64,000 bases of DNA, taken from Dasypus novemcinctus. Its lineage: Eukaryota; Chordata; Mammalia; Cingulata; Dasypodidae. A program made the translations under genes and the position numbers. Location of the stretch: assembly GCF_030445035.2 (NCBI RefSeq), contig NC_080695.1:1916545-1980544 (forward strand). Reading direction: 5' to 3'. Shown here one piece after another: positions 35,050 through 46,878 of the stretch. Each line of letters starts with the position of its first letter. The first letter of the stretch is position 1. The notes below the pieces were generated by a model. The model saw only the letters and a list, made by a program, of their open reading frames with translations. It was not told the origin of the DNA and did not search any database.

Positions 35050-36250
35050 TTTTAAAATTTATTGAAATACATCACCCACACACAAACATACATAAACAGT
35101 AAGTGCATAGTAATAGTTGTGAACTTATAAAACAAACATATATAACATCATATAGGACTCTTATAACTCACCCTTGGGAAGTGAATTTGGCTCAATGGAG
35201 AGAGCATCCACCTACCACAGGGGAAATCCAGGGTTCAAACCCAAGGCTTCCTGACCTGTGTGGTGAGCTGGCCCATGCGCAGTGCTGATGTGTGCAAAGG
35301 AGTGCCGTGCCAGCAGGGTGTCCCCCGCGTACGCGCAAGGAGTGCAATCTGTAAGGAGAGCCGCCCCACGTGGAAAAAAGCGCAGCCTGCCCAGGAGTGG
35401 CGCTGCACACACGGAGAGCTGATGCAGCAAGATGACGCAACAAAAGGAGACACAGATTCCCAGTGCTGCTGACAAGAATACAAGCAGACACAGAAGAACA
35501 CACAGTGAATGGACACAGAGAGCAGACAATGGGGGGGGGGGGGGAGAAATAATAAATAAATTAAATAAACAAATAAATAAATAAATAACTCACCCTATCA
35601 CCAACACCTTACACTGTTGTCAAACCTTTTTAACTAATGATTAAAAAGCAGTGTCAAAATATTACTACTAACCAAAGTATTTTCCCCCAACCCTCCCTAT
35701 TATTATTATCTTTATATCATTTATATATGAACACACATAAACAATTTAAGTGTATAGTAAAAGTTGTAAACTTACAAAGCAAACATGCACAACATCATAC
35801 AGGGGTCCCATACATCAACCCTCCACCAACACCTTGCATTGTCATGAGATATTTGTTACAAATTACAAAAGAATATTGTCAAAATCTTACTACTAATGAT
35901 AGTCCTTATCTTACATTTGGTGTTTTTTTCCCCCAACACACCTTATTATTTTTTTTTAATATATATATTTTTATGACAGAAGTTGTAAAATTATAAAACA
36001 ATACTGTACATATGCAGAATTCCCAAGCAACACTCCTCTATCAACACACCACATTGTGGAGGAACATTTGATACAGATAATATCATCTGATTGTTACCAT
36101 GTCCATAGTATACATTTGGCTCACATTTTCCATACTGCCCCATTATCAACACAGTATATCTTTGGCATAGATGCAAGAATATTATATTATAACTGCTAAC
36201 CACAATCCATAGATCATTCCAGTTGTATTTTTTCCCATGCGTTCCCAACA
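35050..36250 (-). repeat. three diverged copies of a ~250-bp module in the L1 3' UTR
   Basis: Each copy runs through an AAACATA...ATAGTAA(T/A)AGTTGTGAACTTA-like start, ACATCATA, CACCAACACCTT and TACTACTAA blocks. Copies are about 35050-35700 (with a SINE inside), 35700-35960 and 35960-36250; the third is the most diverged. Confidence 0.6.
35175..35583 (+). mobile_element. tRNA SINE in L1 3' UTR
   Basis: Full-length, flanked by ATAACTCACCCT on both sides (35163-35174 and about 35584-35596). Confidence 0.92.
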
Positions 36251-36589
36251 CCCTGCAGTAGTGATGTACATTTGCTCTAACTCACAAAGGACAGTCTTGC
36301 ATCTGTACCATCAACCACATCTTGGTTCACTGTGCTATTTAGTTCCTAGATTATTCTCTAGCATTCTGTAAATTGGAATTTACATTCCTAGACTACCATT
36401 TTCAGCCACATCCCTATTTATACACTAGCTATATACTATTTTTACCATCCATTCTATACATTTCCATACTTTTACAGTAAAGTTAATTAAAACTTCTACA
36501 TACATTAAACATCAGTAGTCCATTCAGTCCTTCTCTTATCTCCATTAAGAATCCACCACCTACCACCAGGTCTTGAAGATATTTCCCTA

Positions 36590-37750
36590 CAATTTCTTCT
36601 AGAAGTTTTATGGTTCTTGCTTTTATTTTTAGGTTTTTGATCTATTTTGAGTTAATTTTTGGATAAGGTGTGAGATAGAGGTCCTCTCTCCTTTAGATAT
36701 CCAGTTCTTGCAGCACCATTTTGCTGAATGGACTGTTCTGCCTGAGCTGTGTGCGTTTGACAGGCTAGTCAACAATCACTTGACCATACCTGTGCTGGTC
36801 TGTTTCTGAGCCATCAATTTGGTTCCATTGGTCTATGTATCTGTCTTTATGCCAGTGTCATGCTGTTTTTACCACTATAGCTTGGTAGTATGATTTAAAG
36901 TTCAGAGATGAAGGTTCGCTTTTCCTTTTATGATGTTTCTGGCTATTCAGGACCCCTTGCCCTTCCAAATAAATTTGATAATTGTGTTTTTGAATTTTTT
37001 AAATGCTGGTGGAATTTTTATCAGGGTTGCATTAAATCTGTATATCAATTTGAGGAGAACTGACATCTTAATGATATTTAGTCTTCCAACCCATGAGCAT
37101 GGTGTGTTCTTCCAGTTAGTTAGGACTTTTTTGATTACTTTTAACATTGGGTTGCAGTTTTCTGAATACAAGTGCTTTACATCGTGTGAATGCCCCGGCC
37201 AGCGGGGCTGCGAACTGGGGCTCGTGGCTTGCGTGGAGGAGAATGATGAGACAGGAGACGAGAGGAATGACAGCGAGACAGGGTGAGGATCAAGCTGCAA
37301 ATTTTATTGAGGGGAACAAAGGATATATACTCTTGGGAAGGGGAGGGGTAATAGGCGGGGTGGAAGTTAGGGATTGGCTATGATCACTACTGATGTATAG
37401 GGTGGGTTTCAGTTTACCTGCCTAGCGCCTGCCCACTGCCTTGTCAATCTGGGCAGTGGCGGGAAGACGGAGAACAAAGGCCTGAAGGGGAAGAAGAATA
37501 AGGAAGTGACAGGGCAGATTTGGATTCTGCCATGTTGTGGGACCTGACATATTGTGAGGAGCTAATTATAGTTTGCTTAATTGAGAGGGTTGGCTCTTCT
37601 CTGGCAGCCGTGCTACTGATTCTTGCTGAGTTCGACATACATTCTTTTTATCGCTCCCAACAACATCATTGGTTAAGTTTATTCCTGACTACTTGAGTTT
37701 TATCTGTCATATTTTATTTTCACCACTCTTTTGATACTTTAAGTTACTTT
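36590..37750 (-). pseudogene. L1 ORF2 internal segment
   Basis: Minus-strand sequence matching the ORF2 region downstream of the reverse-transcriptase core (NWKNTPCSWVGRLNIIKM and NTIIKFIWKG stretches). Both the EN/RT part and the C-terminal cysteine motif are missing. The LTR at 37185-37663 interrupts it. Confidence 0.8.
37185..37663 (-). mobile_element. solo LTR, ERV1-like
   Basis: A 479-bp unit that on the minus strand begins TGTTGGGAGC and ends GCATTCACA, flanked by ACATC duplicates (37179-37183, 37664-37668). It carries a CCAAT, a TATATA stretch and AATAAA about 120 bp before its end, the expected order for U3-R-U5. No internal sequence is present. Inserted into the L1 ORF2 segment. Confidence 0.85.
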
Positions 37751-37770
37751 TATTGATATAATCTTCATTT

Positions 37771-39096
37771 CTAGACTCTCTTCCAGGCCTCTCTCTCCTG
37801 TCTCTTCTTTTCAGGCTCTAGCATACCCTTTAGTATTTCCTGAAATTCTGGTCTCTTACTTAGAAATTCTCTCAGTTTCTGTTTATCTGTGAATATTCTA
37901 ATCTTGCCCTCATTTTTGAAAGACAGTCTTGCTGGATATAAAATTCTTGGCTGGAAGTTTTTCTCTCGTAGTGTCTTCAATATATCAGACCACTGTCTTC
38001 TTGCCTCCATGGTTTCTGGTGAGAAATCAGCACTTAATCTTACTGGATATCCCTTATATGTTATGCATTGCTTTTCTCTTGCCGTTCTCAGAGTTTTCTC
38101 TGTCTTTGGCACTTGACATTCTCAGAGTTGGTCTATTAGAATTTTTTCGGATGGGAGTACGTTGTGCTTCTTGGACATGGATATCTATGTCCTTCAATAG
38201 GGTTGGGAAATTTTCTACCATTGTTTCTTCAAATACTCCTTCTGCCCCTTTTCCCTTCTCTTCTCCTTTGGGACACCCATGACATGTATGTTTGCACATC
38301 TCTGGCTGTCATTTAGTTCCCTGAGACCTTGTTTAATTTTTTCCATTCTTTTTTAGCTCACCAATCCTTCTGCCTCCTTAAATCTGCTATTATATGATTC
38401 CAATGTTTGCTTGTTTTTAATTAATTTCTCTCCCCTTCCCCCCTCCAGTTGTCTGCTATCTGTGTCCATTCACTGTGTGTTCTTTTGTGTGTGCCTGTAT
38501 TCTTGTCAGTGGCACCTGGAATCTGTGTCTCTTTTTGTTGCATCATCTTGCTGCATCAGCTCTCCTTGTGTGTGGTGCCATCCCTGGGAAGGCTGCACTT
38601 TTTGTGCGCTGGGTGGCTCTCCTTACAGGGCGCATTCCTTGTGTGTGGGGCTCCCCTGCGCAGGAGACACCCCTACGTGGCACGGCCTCCTTGCACGCAT
38701 CAGCACTGAGCATGGGTCAGCTTATCACGTGGGTCAGGAGGCCCTGGATTTGAACCTTGGACCTCCTGTATGATAGGCAGACACCCTATCTATTGAGCCA
38801 AATCCGCTTCCCCCAATGTTTTTTTAAATTTCATTTATTGCACCTTTCATTCCCATAAGATCTGCTATTTTTCTATACATGGTTTCAAATTCTTCTTTGT
38901 GCTCATCCAGTGTCGTCTTAATATCCTTAAACTCTTTAGCCATCTCATTGAATTTATTAAGGAGATTTGTTTGAACATCTATTATTAGTTGTCTCAACTC
39001 CTTTATGTCATCTGGAGGCTTACCTTGTTCCTTTAACTGGGCCATAGCTCCCTGTTTCTTGGTGTGGATTGTAATTTTTGGTTGGTGTGTTGGCAT
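37771..39096 (-). pseudogene. L1 ORF1 (RNA-binding chaperone), disrupted
   Basis: 39096-38824 encodes the N-terminal basic and coiled-coil part. After a SINE insertion (38412-38813), 38299-38054 and 38112-37771 encode the RRM-like and C-terminal domains (LSADFSPETMEARRQW and QPRILYPARLSF stretches are typical of L1 ORF1p). Two overlapping frames show a frameshift near 38100. Non-functional as one protein. Confidence 0.88.
38412..38813 (-). mobile_element. tRNA SINE in L1 ORF1
   Basis: Full-length reverse copy; CCAATGTTT repeats on both sides. Breaks ORF1. Confidence 0.93.
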
Positions 39097-39209
39097 CTGG
39101 ATTACTGGAGTATTTATTGAGTGCAGTTTTTCTCTTTAGTAGGGCTCTCAGGCCTTTCTCCCTTGCTGGTTGTGCAGTAGGAGCCAAGGATGTAATCAGT
39201 GCTATAAAC

Positions 39210-40280
39210 TGTGGAGGCTCAAGCTGCCCTCATTGCCCCAGGGACGGATGAAGCTTCTCCCAACTTTCTCCTTTTCCAGAGGTAGGGACAGAGTCACAGC
39301 TGTGTGGAATAATTCAAGTCGTGCAGGCCTAGACTGTAGTTGCCCAGGGAGACTGATGAAGCTTCACGCCCCTTTTTCGCCTGCCCAGGGCATGGACAGA
39401 GCTGCAGTTGTGGGCAGCAATCTATGTAGTGCAGGTCCAAGATGACCACAGTTGCCCCAGCAGACTTTTAATTATTCAGTTTGTAGCAGCCAAAGGTACC
39501 CAACGTTACCTGGATGGGCTGGTGCAGAGCTAGCCAGCCTCCTCCCCGCCAGAGGTGGGGCTGAAGCCTAGGCTAGGGCTGCAGGCCGATCTGGGTGAAA
39601 GAAGCCGGTTCCTATCCTCACTGTGAAATTTGGTCAGCACGGCCTCCCCTCAGGCTGGGGGTGGAGTCAAAATGCGACCACCAACCTCTTTCCTCTCCAA
39701 CTTGGACAGATTCACACCCTAGCTGTTCCTAGGGTTATCTCTTAACCATCCGAGTATACCAATCAGTAGCTGAAATCGACAGCCTCCTCCCATTTCTGGG
39801 AATGGATCTTCCAGTTCCCGTCACAGAACAGCTAGCTCCTGGGGTGGCTTGTGCCACTAGAGTAGGACAATCACCACTTTCTGCAGCTTGGCCGGCAGTT
39901 TCCCAGAGAGGCTGGTGCAGATCCCTGCAGCCTCCTCCCTGTCGGAAGTGGCACTGAGGCTTAGGCTAGAGCTGCAGTCTGACCTGGATGGAAAGAAGGC
40001 AGTCCCCACCAGCACTGGGATTCTCAGTGCACCACACTTCCCCTCGTGCCAGGCGCAGAGTTAAGATGACAGCTCCCGGCCTCTTTCTGCTTGGACAGGC
40101 TCAAACCTTAGCTGTTCTCAGGATTATACTGTAGCCGCTGAATTTCCTCATCAGTAGCTGAAGTTGGTGCCCAACTGTCTCTTCCTCCCCCGTTTTGGGG
40201 AAGTGGAGCTTCCAATTCTAGCTGCAGAACGGCTCCCAAGGCAGCTTGTGCCTCCAGCGGAGGATGGCACCGGCCTCTGG
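39210..40280 (-). repeat. tandem monomers in the L1 5' UTR
   Basis: Two copies of a unit of about 130 bp (39210-39340, 39340-39470) and two of 393 bp (about 39518-39910 and 39911-40280), diverged but collinear; each 393-bp copy opens with GCTGGTGCAG on the plus strand. Repeated 5' UTR units are known to act as promoter monomers in rodent L1; the same role here is inferred. Confidence 0.7.
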
Positions 40281-40550
40281 GGTGTGGAGCCTCTACTTAG
40301 GAGTTTTCTCTGCAGATAGGCATCTCCTCCTTCCACTCCTTCAAGGATGTGGCAGGATGCCCTTCTGGCCTCCTGGAGCCCCCACGCAGGTGCTTCAGCC
40401 AGCTCAGAGAGCCCTGGTGTATGCTAACTGCCCTGGAGCAGGAGCTGACTCCAGGAGATCCTTACTCCGCCACCAAGTGGCTGTAATTTCATCTTGGGAG
40501 TTGCTGATGTGGACTTGCCAGGTTCCAGGTCCATCTATCGATTCCCTATC

Positions 40551-42782
40551 TTACTATTGGCTTCAGAGTGAGGCTCCACTTTGGGTATGACCTGCTGGAC
40601 TGGGCCTCAAGGCGTAGGGCAGGTGCCGGTGCCCCTGGTGGAGATGAGCTTAAAGGGGCTTCTGGGGTGGGGGCCGGAAGATAGAGAGGTGAACCACCAA
40701 GAAAGGGGTCATCTAAGAAAGCTTCTTCCTTTTCGGGAGGAGACTTACTCTGCGCTCCGGGGTTTCCTTCTGCATAGCACAACTGACAAGAACCCCTTCG
40801 GTGCTTATTAGATACAGGGTTATAAAAAGTAGGTTGTAGGGAAATTCTACCCGTTTTCCTTCCCTTCTACACAGCAGGGCTGGCTGGAGTTTAGGGATTA
40901 AAGGGAGGGTCCCCCTCAGCGGCCACTCCTGGCTGACCTCTAACACATGCTGCAGCCACGTGGTGCTGCAGAGATGACAGCTTCCTTTTTAGACCATCAG
41001 CAGGCAGGTTGTCCCAGTTTCTGAGAAGACACCCAAAGGGGGGCCTGCTGGAATGCTGGGGGGCCGCCCATCCCCCTAGGGGAGGACACACGCGCTTGTC
41101 AGTCTCGGTGCCATCCCACTGCGGGACCTGGCTGAACAGCCAGCATCCTGGAGCTCTGGAGCCCTGCTCACCACACCTGTTTTCTGGAAATCGGGAGTCT
41201 CTGGTGTCCGGGCATCCCCAGAGCCTCAGCGGTCTTGGGAGATAGCTGTGAGAGGGCTCATCTTATGGCTACTTCCAAGGACCTAGTTTCACAGTTAAAC
41301 CGTGGAGGTAATCTCAGGGGCTCCTGGGGGCTGAGAAGGAACAAAACCTCCTGGTGCAACCAAGGGTGGGGCCAGTGTCTCCCTAACAAAGGCACATTTG
41401 TACTGGCATCCCAGTACAATGAGGGCAGCTAAAGGCACTTCCCATTCAAAGGCTTAACTAGTGGCCTATAGCCATTCTGAACTCAGAGAGGCCCGGTGGT
41501 CTCCCTGCGGACTCCTGCTCCACTCAGGCCACCCGCCACCCGGAGCTTCCTGGAGCTTGCCCCCTGCACGCCCACAGTCAGCTGATTTTAACAAAGGCAC
41601 CCAGTCCACCTAATGCCTGGTAACCGCCTGCAATCAGTGCAGGGATAACTGGAAATCCACACGCGAAAGATGAGAGTGGGGGTGGCACCCGGGCAGCAGG
41701 CAGCGCCTGGCAGGGTGGGGGAGGACGTTCACGCTGGCGCTTCGGGAGCGGCGGGGCAGGAGCACACAGAGCGAGCGGGGGTCCCACGAGGACCAGGAAC
41801 CATGCAGCCCGTTTCAGTTGGGTCAGGGGCAGGATGGCTGTCGCCGGGATCTGGAGCCAGTCGCTCCAGAAAAAGCACCCCGGTCTGAGCTGGCGTTTGG
41901 ACACCCAGAGGCTGCCGACGAGTCCACGGCGCTGATCCAACCTGGAGGGGCCTTTTGGAGATGAGGACCTGCCACGGAGTCTTGACGACTTCCAGACGAA
42001 GCGTGGCTTTCAGTCTGCATCTCCAGACCTCGCTGCAGCGGGTGGGGATGGCACACGACATCCCCGGCCCAGGGCAGCGGCAGGGACTCTGCGCCAGAAA
42101 ACGCGTGGGATTCCTCTGGCCTGACCGTGCAGCCTGGTCCTGTTTGTTGCCATCGTCTTGCGGCTGGACGCTTGGACCCTGGCGGCCATCTAGTACTGCA
42201 GGGGCCTTGCCATGGCTGCCGTGGCCTCCCGTGCCCCCAGAACCCCCTCCAGCCACTGGGAAGGCTGTAGTGGGATGACTAGGGCATAGGCCCCTGCATG
42301 CGTTTTCTTCGGTTAATTGAGAGAATCCTTTATTAGCTTCTGTAACCAAACCCATGTCCCTGCATTATTTTTGTATTTCATGTTTTAATTTCAGCGTGTG
42401 TATAATTTGAAACCAGGCTAGAATGTATAAAACAGATTTGGGGGAAAGAACAGTCTTACCTAGGTACAAAAGGGAAAAAGGCACCAGACCAGTATGCGCG
42501 CCTTTCTTAAAGAAAGGACGGCGGTGCGTGACGGCGAGCGCCTCGGCCCGCGGGGACCGGCCCCGGACGCGGAGAGGAGGCTCGCCAGGAGAGCGGGTCA
42601 CCTAGACGCCGTGCTGTGTGCTGCAGAGCCACGGTCCCGAGGCTGGCCAGGTGACCGCCCTTGCTCCTGGACTGTGAATGTAGAGCGGGGGGTCCTGAAG
42701 CACTCATCTTGCTACCCCCAATTAAGACCCTTCCGAGGCCGGACTGCGTAGGTCTGAACGCACGGGAGCCTCCTTTTCCTCT
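40551..42782. other. intergenic DNA, unassigned
   Basis: No gene or recognised repeat. A 208-codon minus ORF (42355-41729) has no recognisable domain. GC content rises around 42500. Confidence 0.4.
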
Positions 42783-43370
42783 CCAAGAGCGCCTGTCCAC
42801 GAGAGCGCCTGTCAATGAGAGCACCTGTCCACGAGAGCGCCTGTCCATGAGAGCACCTGTCCACGAGAGCACCTGTCCACGAGAGCACCTGTCAATGAGA
42901 GCACCTGTCCATGAGAGCACCTGTCCACGAGAGCACCTGTCTAGGAGCGCACCCATCCACACTGGGGCCTTAGAGCACCTCGCTCCTCCTCCCTGAGAGC
43001 ACCTGTCCTGCTGGGGTCTTAGAGCACCTGGCTCCTCCTCCCTGAGAGCACCTGTCCTGCTGGGGTCTTAGAGCACCTGGCTCCTCCTCCCTGAGAGCAC
43101 CTGTCCTGCTGGGGTCTTAGAGCACCTGGCTCCTCCTCCTCCCTGAGAGCACCTGTCCTGCTGGGGTCTTAGAGCACCTGGCTCCTCCTCCCTGAGAGCA
43201 CCTGTCCTGCTGGGGTCTTAGAGCACCTGGCTCCCCCTCCTCTCTGACAGCACCTGTCCTCCTGGGGTCTTAGAGCACCTGGCTCCTCCTCCTCCCTGAG
43301 AGCACCTGTCCTCCTGGGTCTTAGAGCAGCTGGCTCCTCCTCTCCGACAGCACCTGTCCACACTGACTTG
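42783..43370. repeat. paired minisatellite: 16-bp then 49-bp units
   Basis: 42783-42955 has about ten copies of a 16-bp unit GAGAGCACCTGTCCAC (variants GCGCC, CAATG). 42990-43370 has about eight copies of a 49-bp unit that starts GAGAGCACCTGTCCTGCTGG and continues with GTCTTAGAGCACCTGG and CTCCTCCTCC. Both share the GAGCACCTG core, so the larger unit may have grown from the smaller. Confidence 0.93.
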
Positions 43371-44290
43371 CCCACTTGAGCAGGTGCTCTGCCGTGGGGG
43401 GATTTGGAGTGAGAGTCGGGCCACGCTGGAGTCATCACAGGCGAAGCCACCTGCTCCAAGGTTAGCTGGATGAAACTCTGCTTTACAATCTAGCTTTTTT
43501 TTCCCCAAAGGAAATAGGCCTGTTTTCTTCACGGTTGGGGGTAGGGAATGCCTGGAGTACTTGCTAGCCGTGTATGAATTCGTGATCCAAGAAAAAGGCT
43601 GGGGAAAGAAAACAGTTGGCTTTAAAAGTGACGCTCTCTTCTGGGTAATTTTCATTTAAGTCTAGTTTAATTCCTATTTTCAGAATATATTTTATACACA
43701 TACACAAAAGAAACCAGAGTCATACTTTGGAACTGTTTGTAGCTACCATTTAAGTGAATTTGTAATAAGTCCAGGCCAGTTATGAACTAAATACATGATC
43801 TTAAATAATGTAAATAATTATTTTAAATTGTGGTGCTGTACATATTAATATAATAAAGGAAAATATTCTGGATTTTAAAAATAAATAAATAAAAGTCACG
43901 CAGGTTTTCCTTCAGATGCTGGCTAAGGCAAAAATGAAATATCATCTTCCTAAGCTCATGCTCTTCCTGAAATAACTTGGTTCCTGAGTGACCAATATGC
44001 CTGATCAGTGTTTAGTGGACATCATCTATCTTGTGTCCCTTGGGCAGCTTCACTTCTTGGCACCTCCGTGTTCTCAATTGTAAAATGGGGATAATAATAG
44101 GACCTGCCTACCTATCCCAAGAACTTTTTGAGATTTAATAAGAGAATTATTATAAAGAGCCTAGTGGTGTTTGACACATAGTATGCCTTTGGTTAAAGTT
44201 TCTGTTACTAGCATCTCAGGTGAACAAGTACATAAAGATGGTAAGTCAGCTTGCCTCCTAGATAGAAGTTTCTGCAAGAATTTGGTAGTG
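43371..44290. other. AT-rich intergenic DNA
   Basis: Nothing recognised; AATAAA-like strings occur but no gene. Confidence 0.45.
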
Positions 44291-44476
44291 TGGCAACTGT
44301 ACTGACCAAACTAGGAAAATAAACAAAGTAGCTTCCTCCTAAAAAAAATGAATGAAACTGGACTTCTGTCTCTCATTGTATACTAAAATTAATTCACAAT
44401 GCATCAATATAAGAGCTAATGTTATGAAACTCTAACAAGAAAACATTGGGAAGTATTTTCGGGACCTTGTAAGAGG

Positions 44477-44991
44477 CTGTAGCAGCTTGACATAGTTATG
44501 AATTCCAAAAATAGATATTGGATTATGTTTGTAATCTGGTCTGTACCTGGGCATGATTAAGTTATGATTAGGGCTTTGGTTGGGTCACATAATTAGGGCT
44601 TTGAGTCTCCACCACCAAGGGGGGGACTCACAGATAAAAGGCAAGGCAAAGGACAGAGCTGAGGGCTTTTAATGTTGGAGTTTTGACGTTGGAGTTTGAT
44701 GCTGAAGTCTTTAGCTGGAGCCCCAGGGAAAGAGACAGAGCTGTTCACCTGATAGCCTACAGCTGACCTTGTGGAGAAAACAGAGGAGCTGAGCCCAGAG
44801 GAGCCCGGGAAGCCTGAGCCTGCCAGACGTCGCAGCCATCCTGCTCCAGCACGTGGAAACAGACTTTGGGGAGGGCAGTAACTCATGCTTATGGCCTGGT
44901 GTCTGTAAGCTCCTACCCCACATAAACACCCTTCATAAAACCCACCGGTTTCTGGTGTTTTGCACCAGCACCCTTCGGCTGACTAATGCAG
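44477..44991 (+). mobile_element. solo LTR, MaLR/ERVL type
   Basis: TGTAGCAGCTTGACATAG to CTGACTAATGCA; flanks GAGGC / GAGGA are near-matching 5-mers. Poly(A) region CATAAACACC near 44920. Confidence 0.85.
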
Positions 44992-45095
44992 AGGAAATGG
45001 ATTTTTACATTTTACACCAAAAGCATACTAACAACAACAAAAATTGACAAAATGAACTTCATCAAGATTAAAAACTTCTATGCATAAAAAGATGC

Positions 45096-45535
45096 CATCA
45101 AGGGAAGCAGGTGTGGCTCCCATACGGGAGGACCTGGCTCGATCCCTGGGGCCTCCTGGTGAAGCTGAGCCCACGCAGCAAGACCGCTGGGCAATGCAGC
45201 AAGATGACGCAACAGAAGAGAGATGCAGGGGAGTCAGGGTGAGACACAACAGGAACCAGGAGCTGAGGTGGCGCAAGCAACAGGGAACCTCTCTCCACAT
45301 CAGAGGGTCCCAGGACCGAATCTAGATGAAGCCTACAGGAGAAAACAGGAAGACAAAAAGAAACAGACACAGGGGGGTGGGGGGTATATGGGGACCTCAT
45401 ATTTTTTTAATGTAACATTAAAAAATAAAGACAAAAAAAAAAGAGAAACACACAGACACACAGCGAATGGACAGAGACAGCAAAACAGCAGGGTGGGAGT
45501 GTGTGAAAAAATATTTTTAAAAAAAGATATTATCA
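45096..45535 (+). mobile_element. tRNA SINE, dimeric subtype, carrying a tiny L1 tail
   Basis: Two head-like segments (45096-45150, about 45250-45330). At about 45372-45440 it contains an extra piece, GGGGTATATGGGGACCTCAT followed by an A-rich end, which is the L1 tail seen at 27820. Confidence 0.75.
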
Positions 45536-45729
45536 ATAGCTAATAGTACAATTATAAAAATGTCCTATCATCCATTGTAACAAATGTTCCACACCAATGC
45601 AAGGTGTTAAGTATAGGGTGGTATATGGGAACCCTGTGTTTTATGCGTGATTGTTCTGTAAATCCACAACTTTTCTAATAAAGGGAAAAAAATTCTTGAC
45701 ACACACACAGACATTACCAAGAAAGTAAA

Positions 45730-46127
45730 GGGAAGTGGACTTGGCCCAGTGGTTAGGGCGTCCGTCTACCACATGGGAGGTCCACGGTTCAAACCCTGGG
45801 CCTCCTTGACCCATGTGGAGCTGGCCCATGCACAGTGCTGATGCACACAAGGAGTGCCCTGCCACGCAGGGGTATTCCCTGCATAGGGGAGCCCCACGCG
45901 CAAGGATTGCACCCCGTAAGGAGAGCCACCCAGCATGAAAGAAAGTGCAGCCTGCCCAGGAATGGCGCCGCACACATGGAGAGCTGACACAGCAAGATGA
46001 TACAACAAAAAGAGACACAGATTCCCACAGACAAAAACAGAAGCGGACAAAGAAGACGCAGCAAATAGACACAGAGAACAGACAGCTGGGGCGGGGGGGG
46101 GGAGGGGAAGAAATAAAATCTTAAAAA
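45730..46127 (+). mobile_element. armadillo-type tRNA SINE
   Basis: Full-length copy with G-run (about 46092-46101) and AAATAAAATCTT tail. Confidence 0.92.
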
Positions 46128-46878
46128 AAAGACTACAATGAGATACCATTTCACACTCGCTTGGATGGCCTGTATTGAAATATCTGAAAATCACAAGTGT
46201 TGACAAGGATGAGAAGCAATGGGAACCCTCGTACACTATTAATGGGAAAGTAAAATGGTGCAGCCTCTGTATTAAATGATTTGGTGGCTCCTCAGAAAGT
46301 TAAACATAGAATTACCATATGACCCAGCAACTCCACTCCTACATTGTACATACCCTCCAAAATTGAAAGCAGGGACTTGAACAGACACCTGTAGCCCAAT
46401 GTTCATAGCAATATTATTCATAATTGCCAACAGGTGGCGGCAACCCCAGTGTCCATCAGTGGATAAATGGGTAAACGAAATGTGCTACACACCGAGTGGA
46501 ATATTACTCAGCTCATAAAGAAATGAAGTTCTGATCTATGCTATACTATGAATGAGCCTTGAAGATGTCATGTTGAGCAAAATAATTCAGACATAAGAGA
46601 CAATATTTGTATGATCTGACTTTGAGGAGATAACCAAAATATGCAAATTCATAGAGAAAGACGCGTACAGGATACCAGGACCAGGGGTGGGGCGTGGGGG
46701 TTAAAGCTCAATGGGTGCAGCGTTTGTGTTTGGGGAGGTGGAAAGTGTTGGTAACAGATGATGGTGATAGTAGCACAACGTTGTGAATGTAATACCACTG
46801 AATTGTGTACTTGAAAATGGTTAAAATGGGAAATGTTATGTTGTATACATGTTACCACAATAAGCATTTTTTTAAAAT

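Larger units (their letters stand above)
33959..40550 (-). mobile_element. chimeric half-L1-like element
   Basis: A single L1-lineage element on the minus strand: T-rich 3' tail at 33959-33985; long 3' UTR to about 36560; a segment of ORF2 covering only the region after the reverse-transcriptase core (about 36590-37750, split by an LTR); ORF1 (about 39096-37771, split by a SINE); and a repeat-containing 5' UTR to about 40550. Possible target duplicates are ATACTGGCTT and CTATTGGCTT at the two ends. The endonuclease and most of the reverse transcriptase are absent, so it resembles the known half-L1 (HAL1) class but keeps an inner ORF2 piece. Confidence 0.7.
44291..46870 (+). mobile_element. 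L1 ORF2 C-terminus/3' UTR carrying four later insertions
   Basis: L1 segments at about 44291-44476, 44992-45095, 45690-45729 and 46128-46870 form one broken plus-strand copy. It is interrupted by an LTR (44477-44991), a SINE (45096-45535), an L1 3' end (45540-45690) and another SINE (45730-46127). Stops throughout. Confidence 0.8.
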
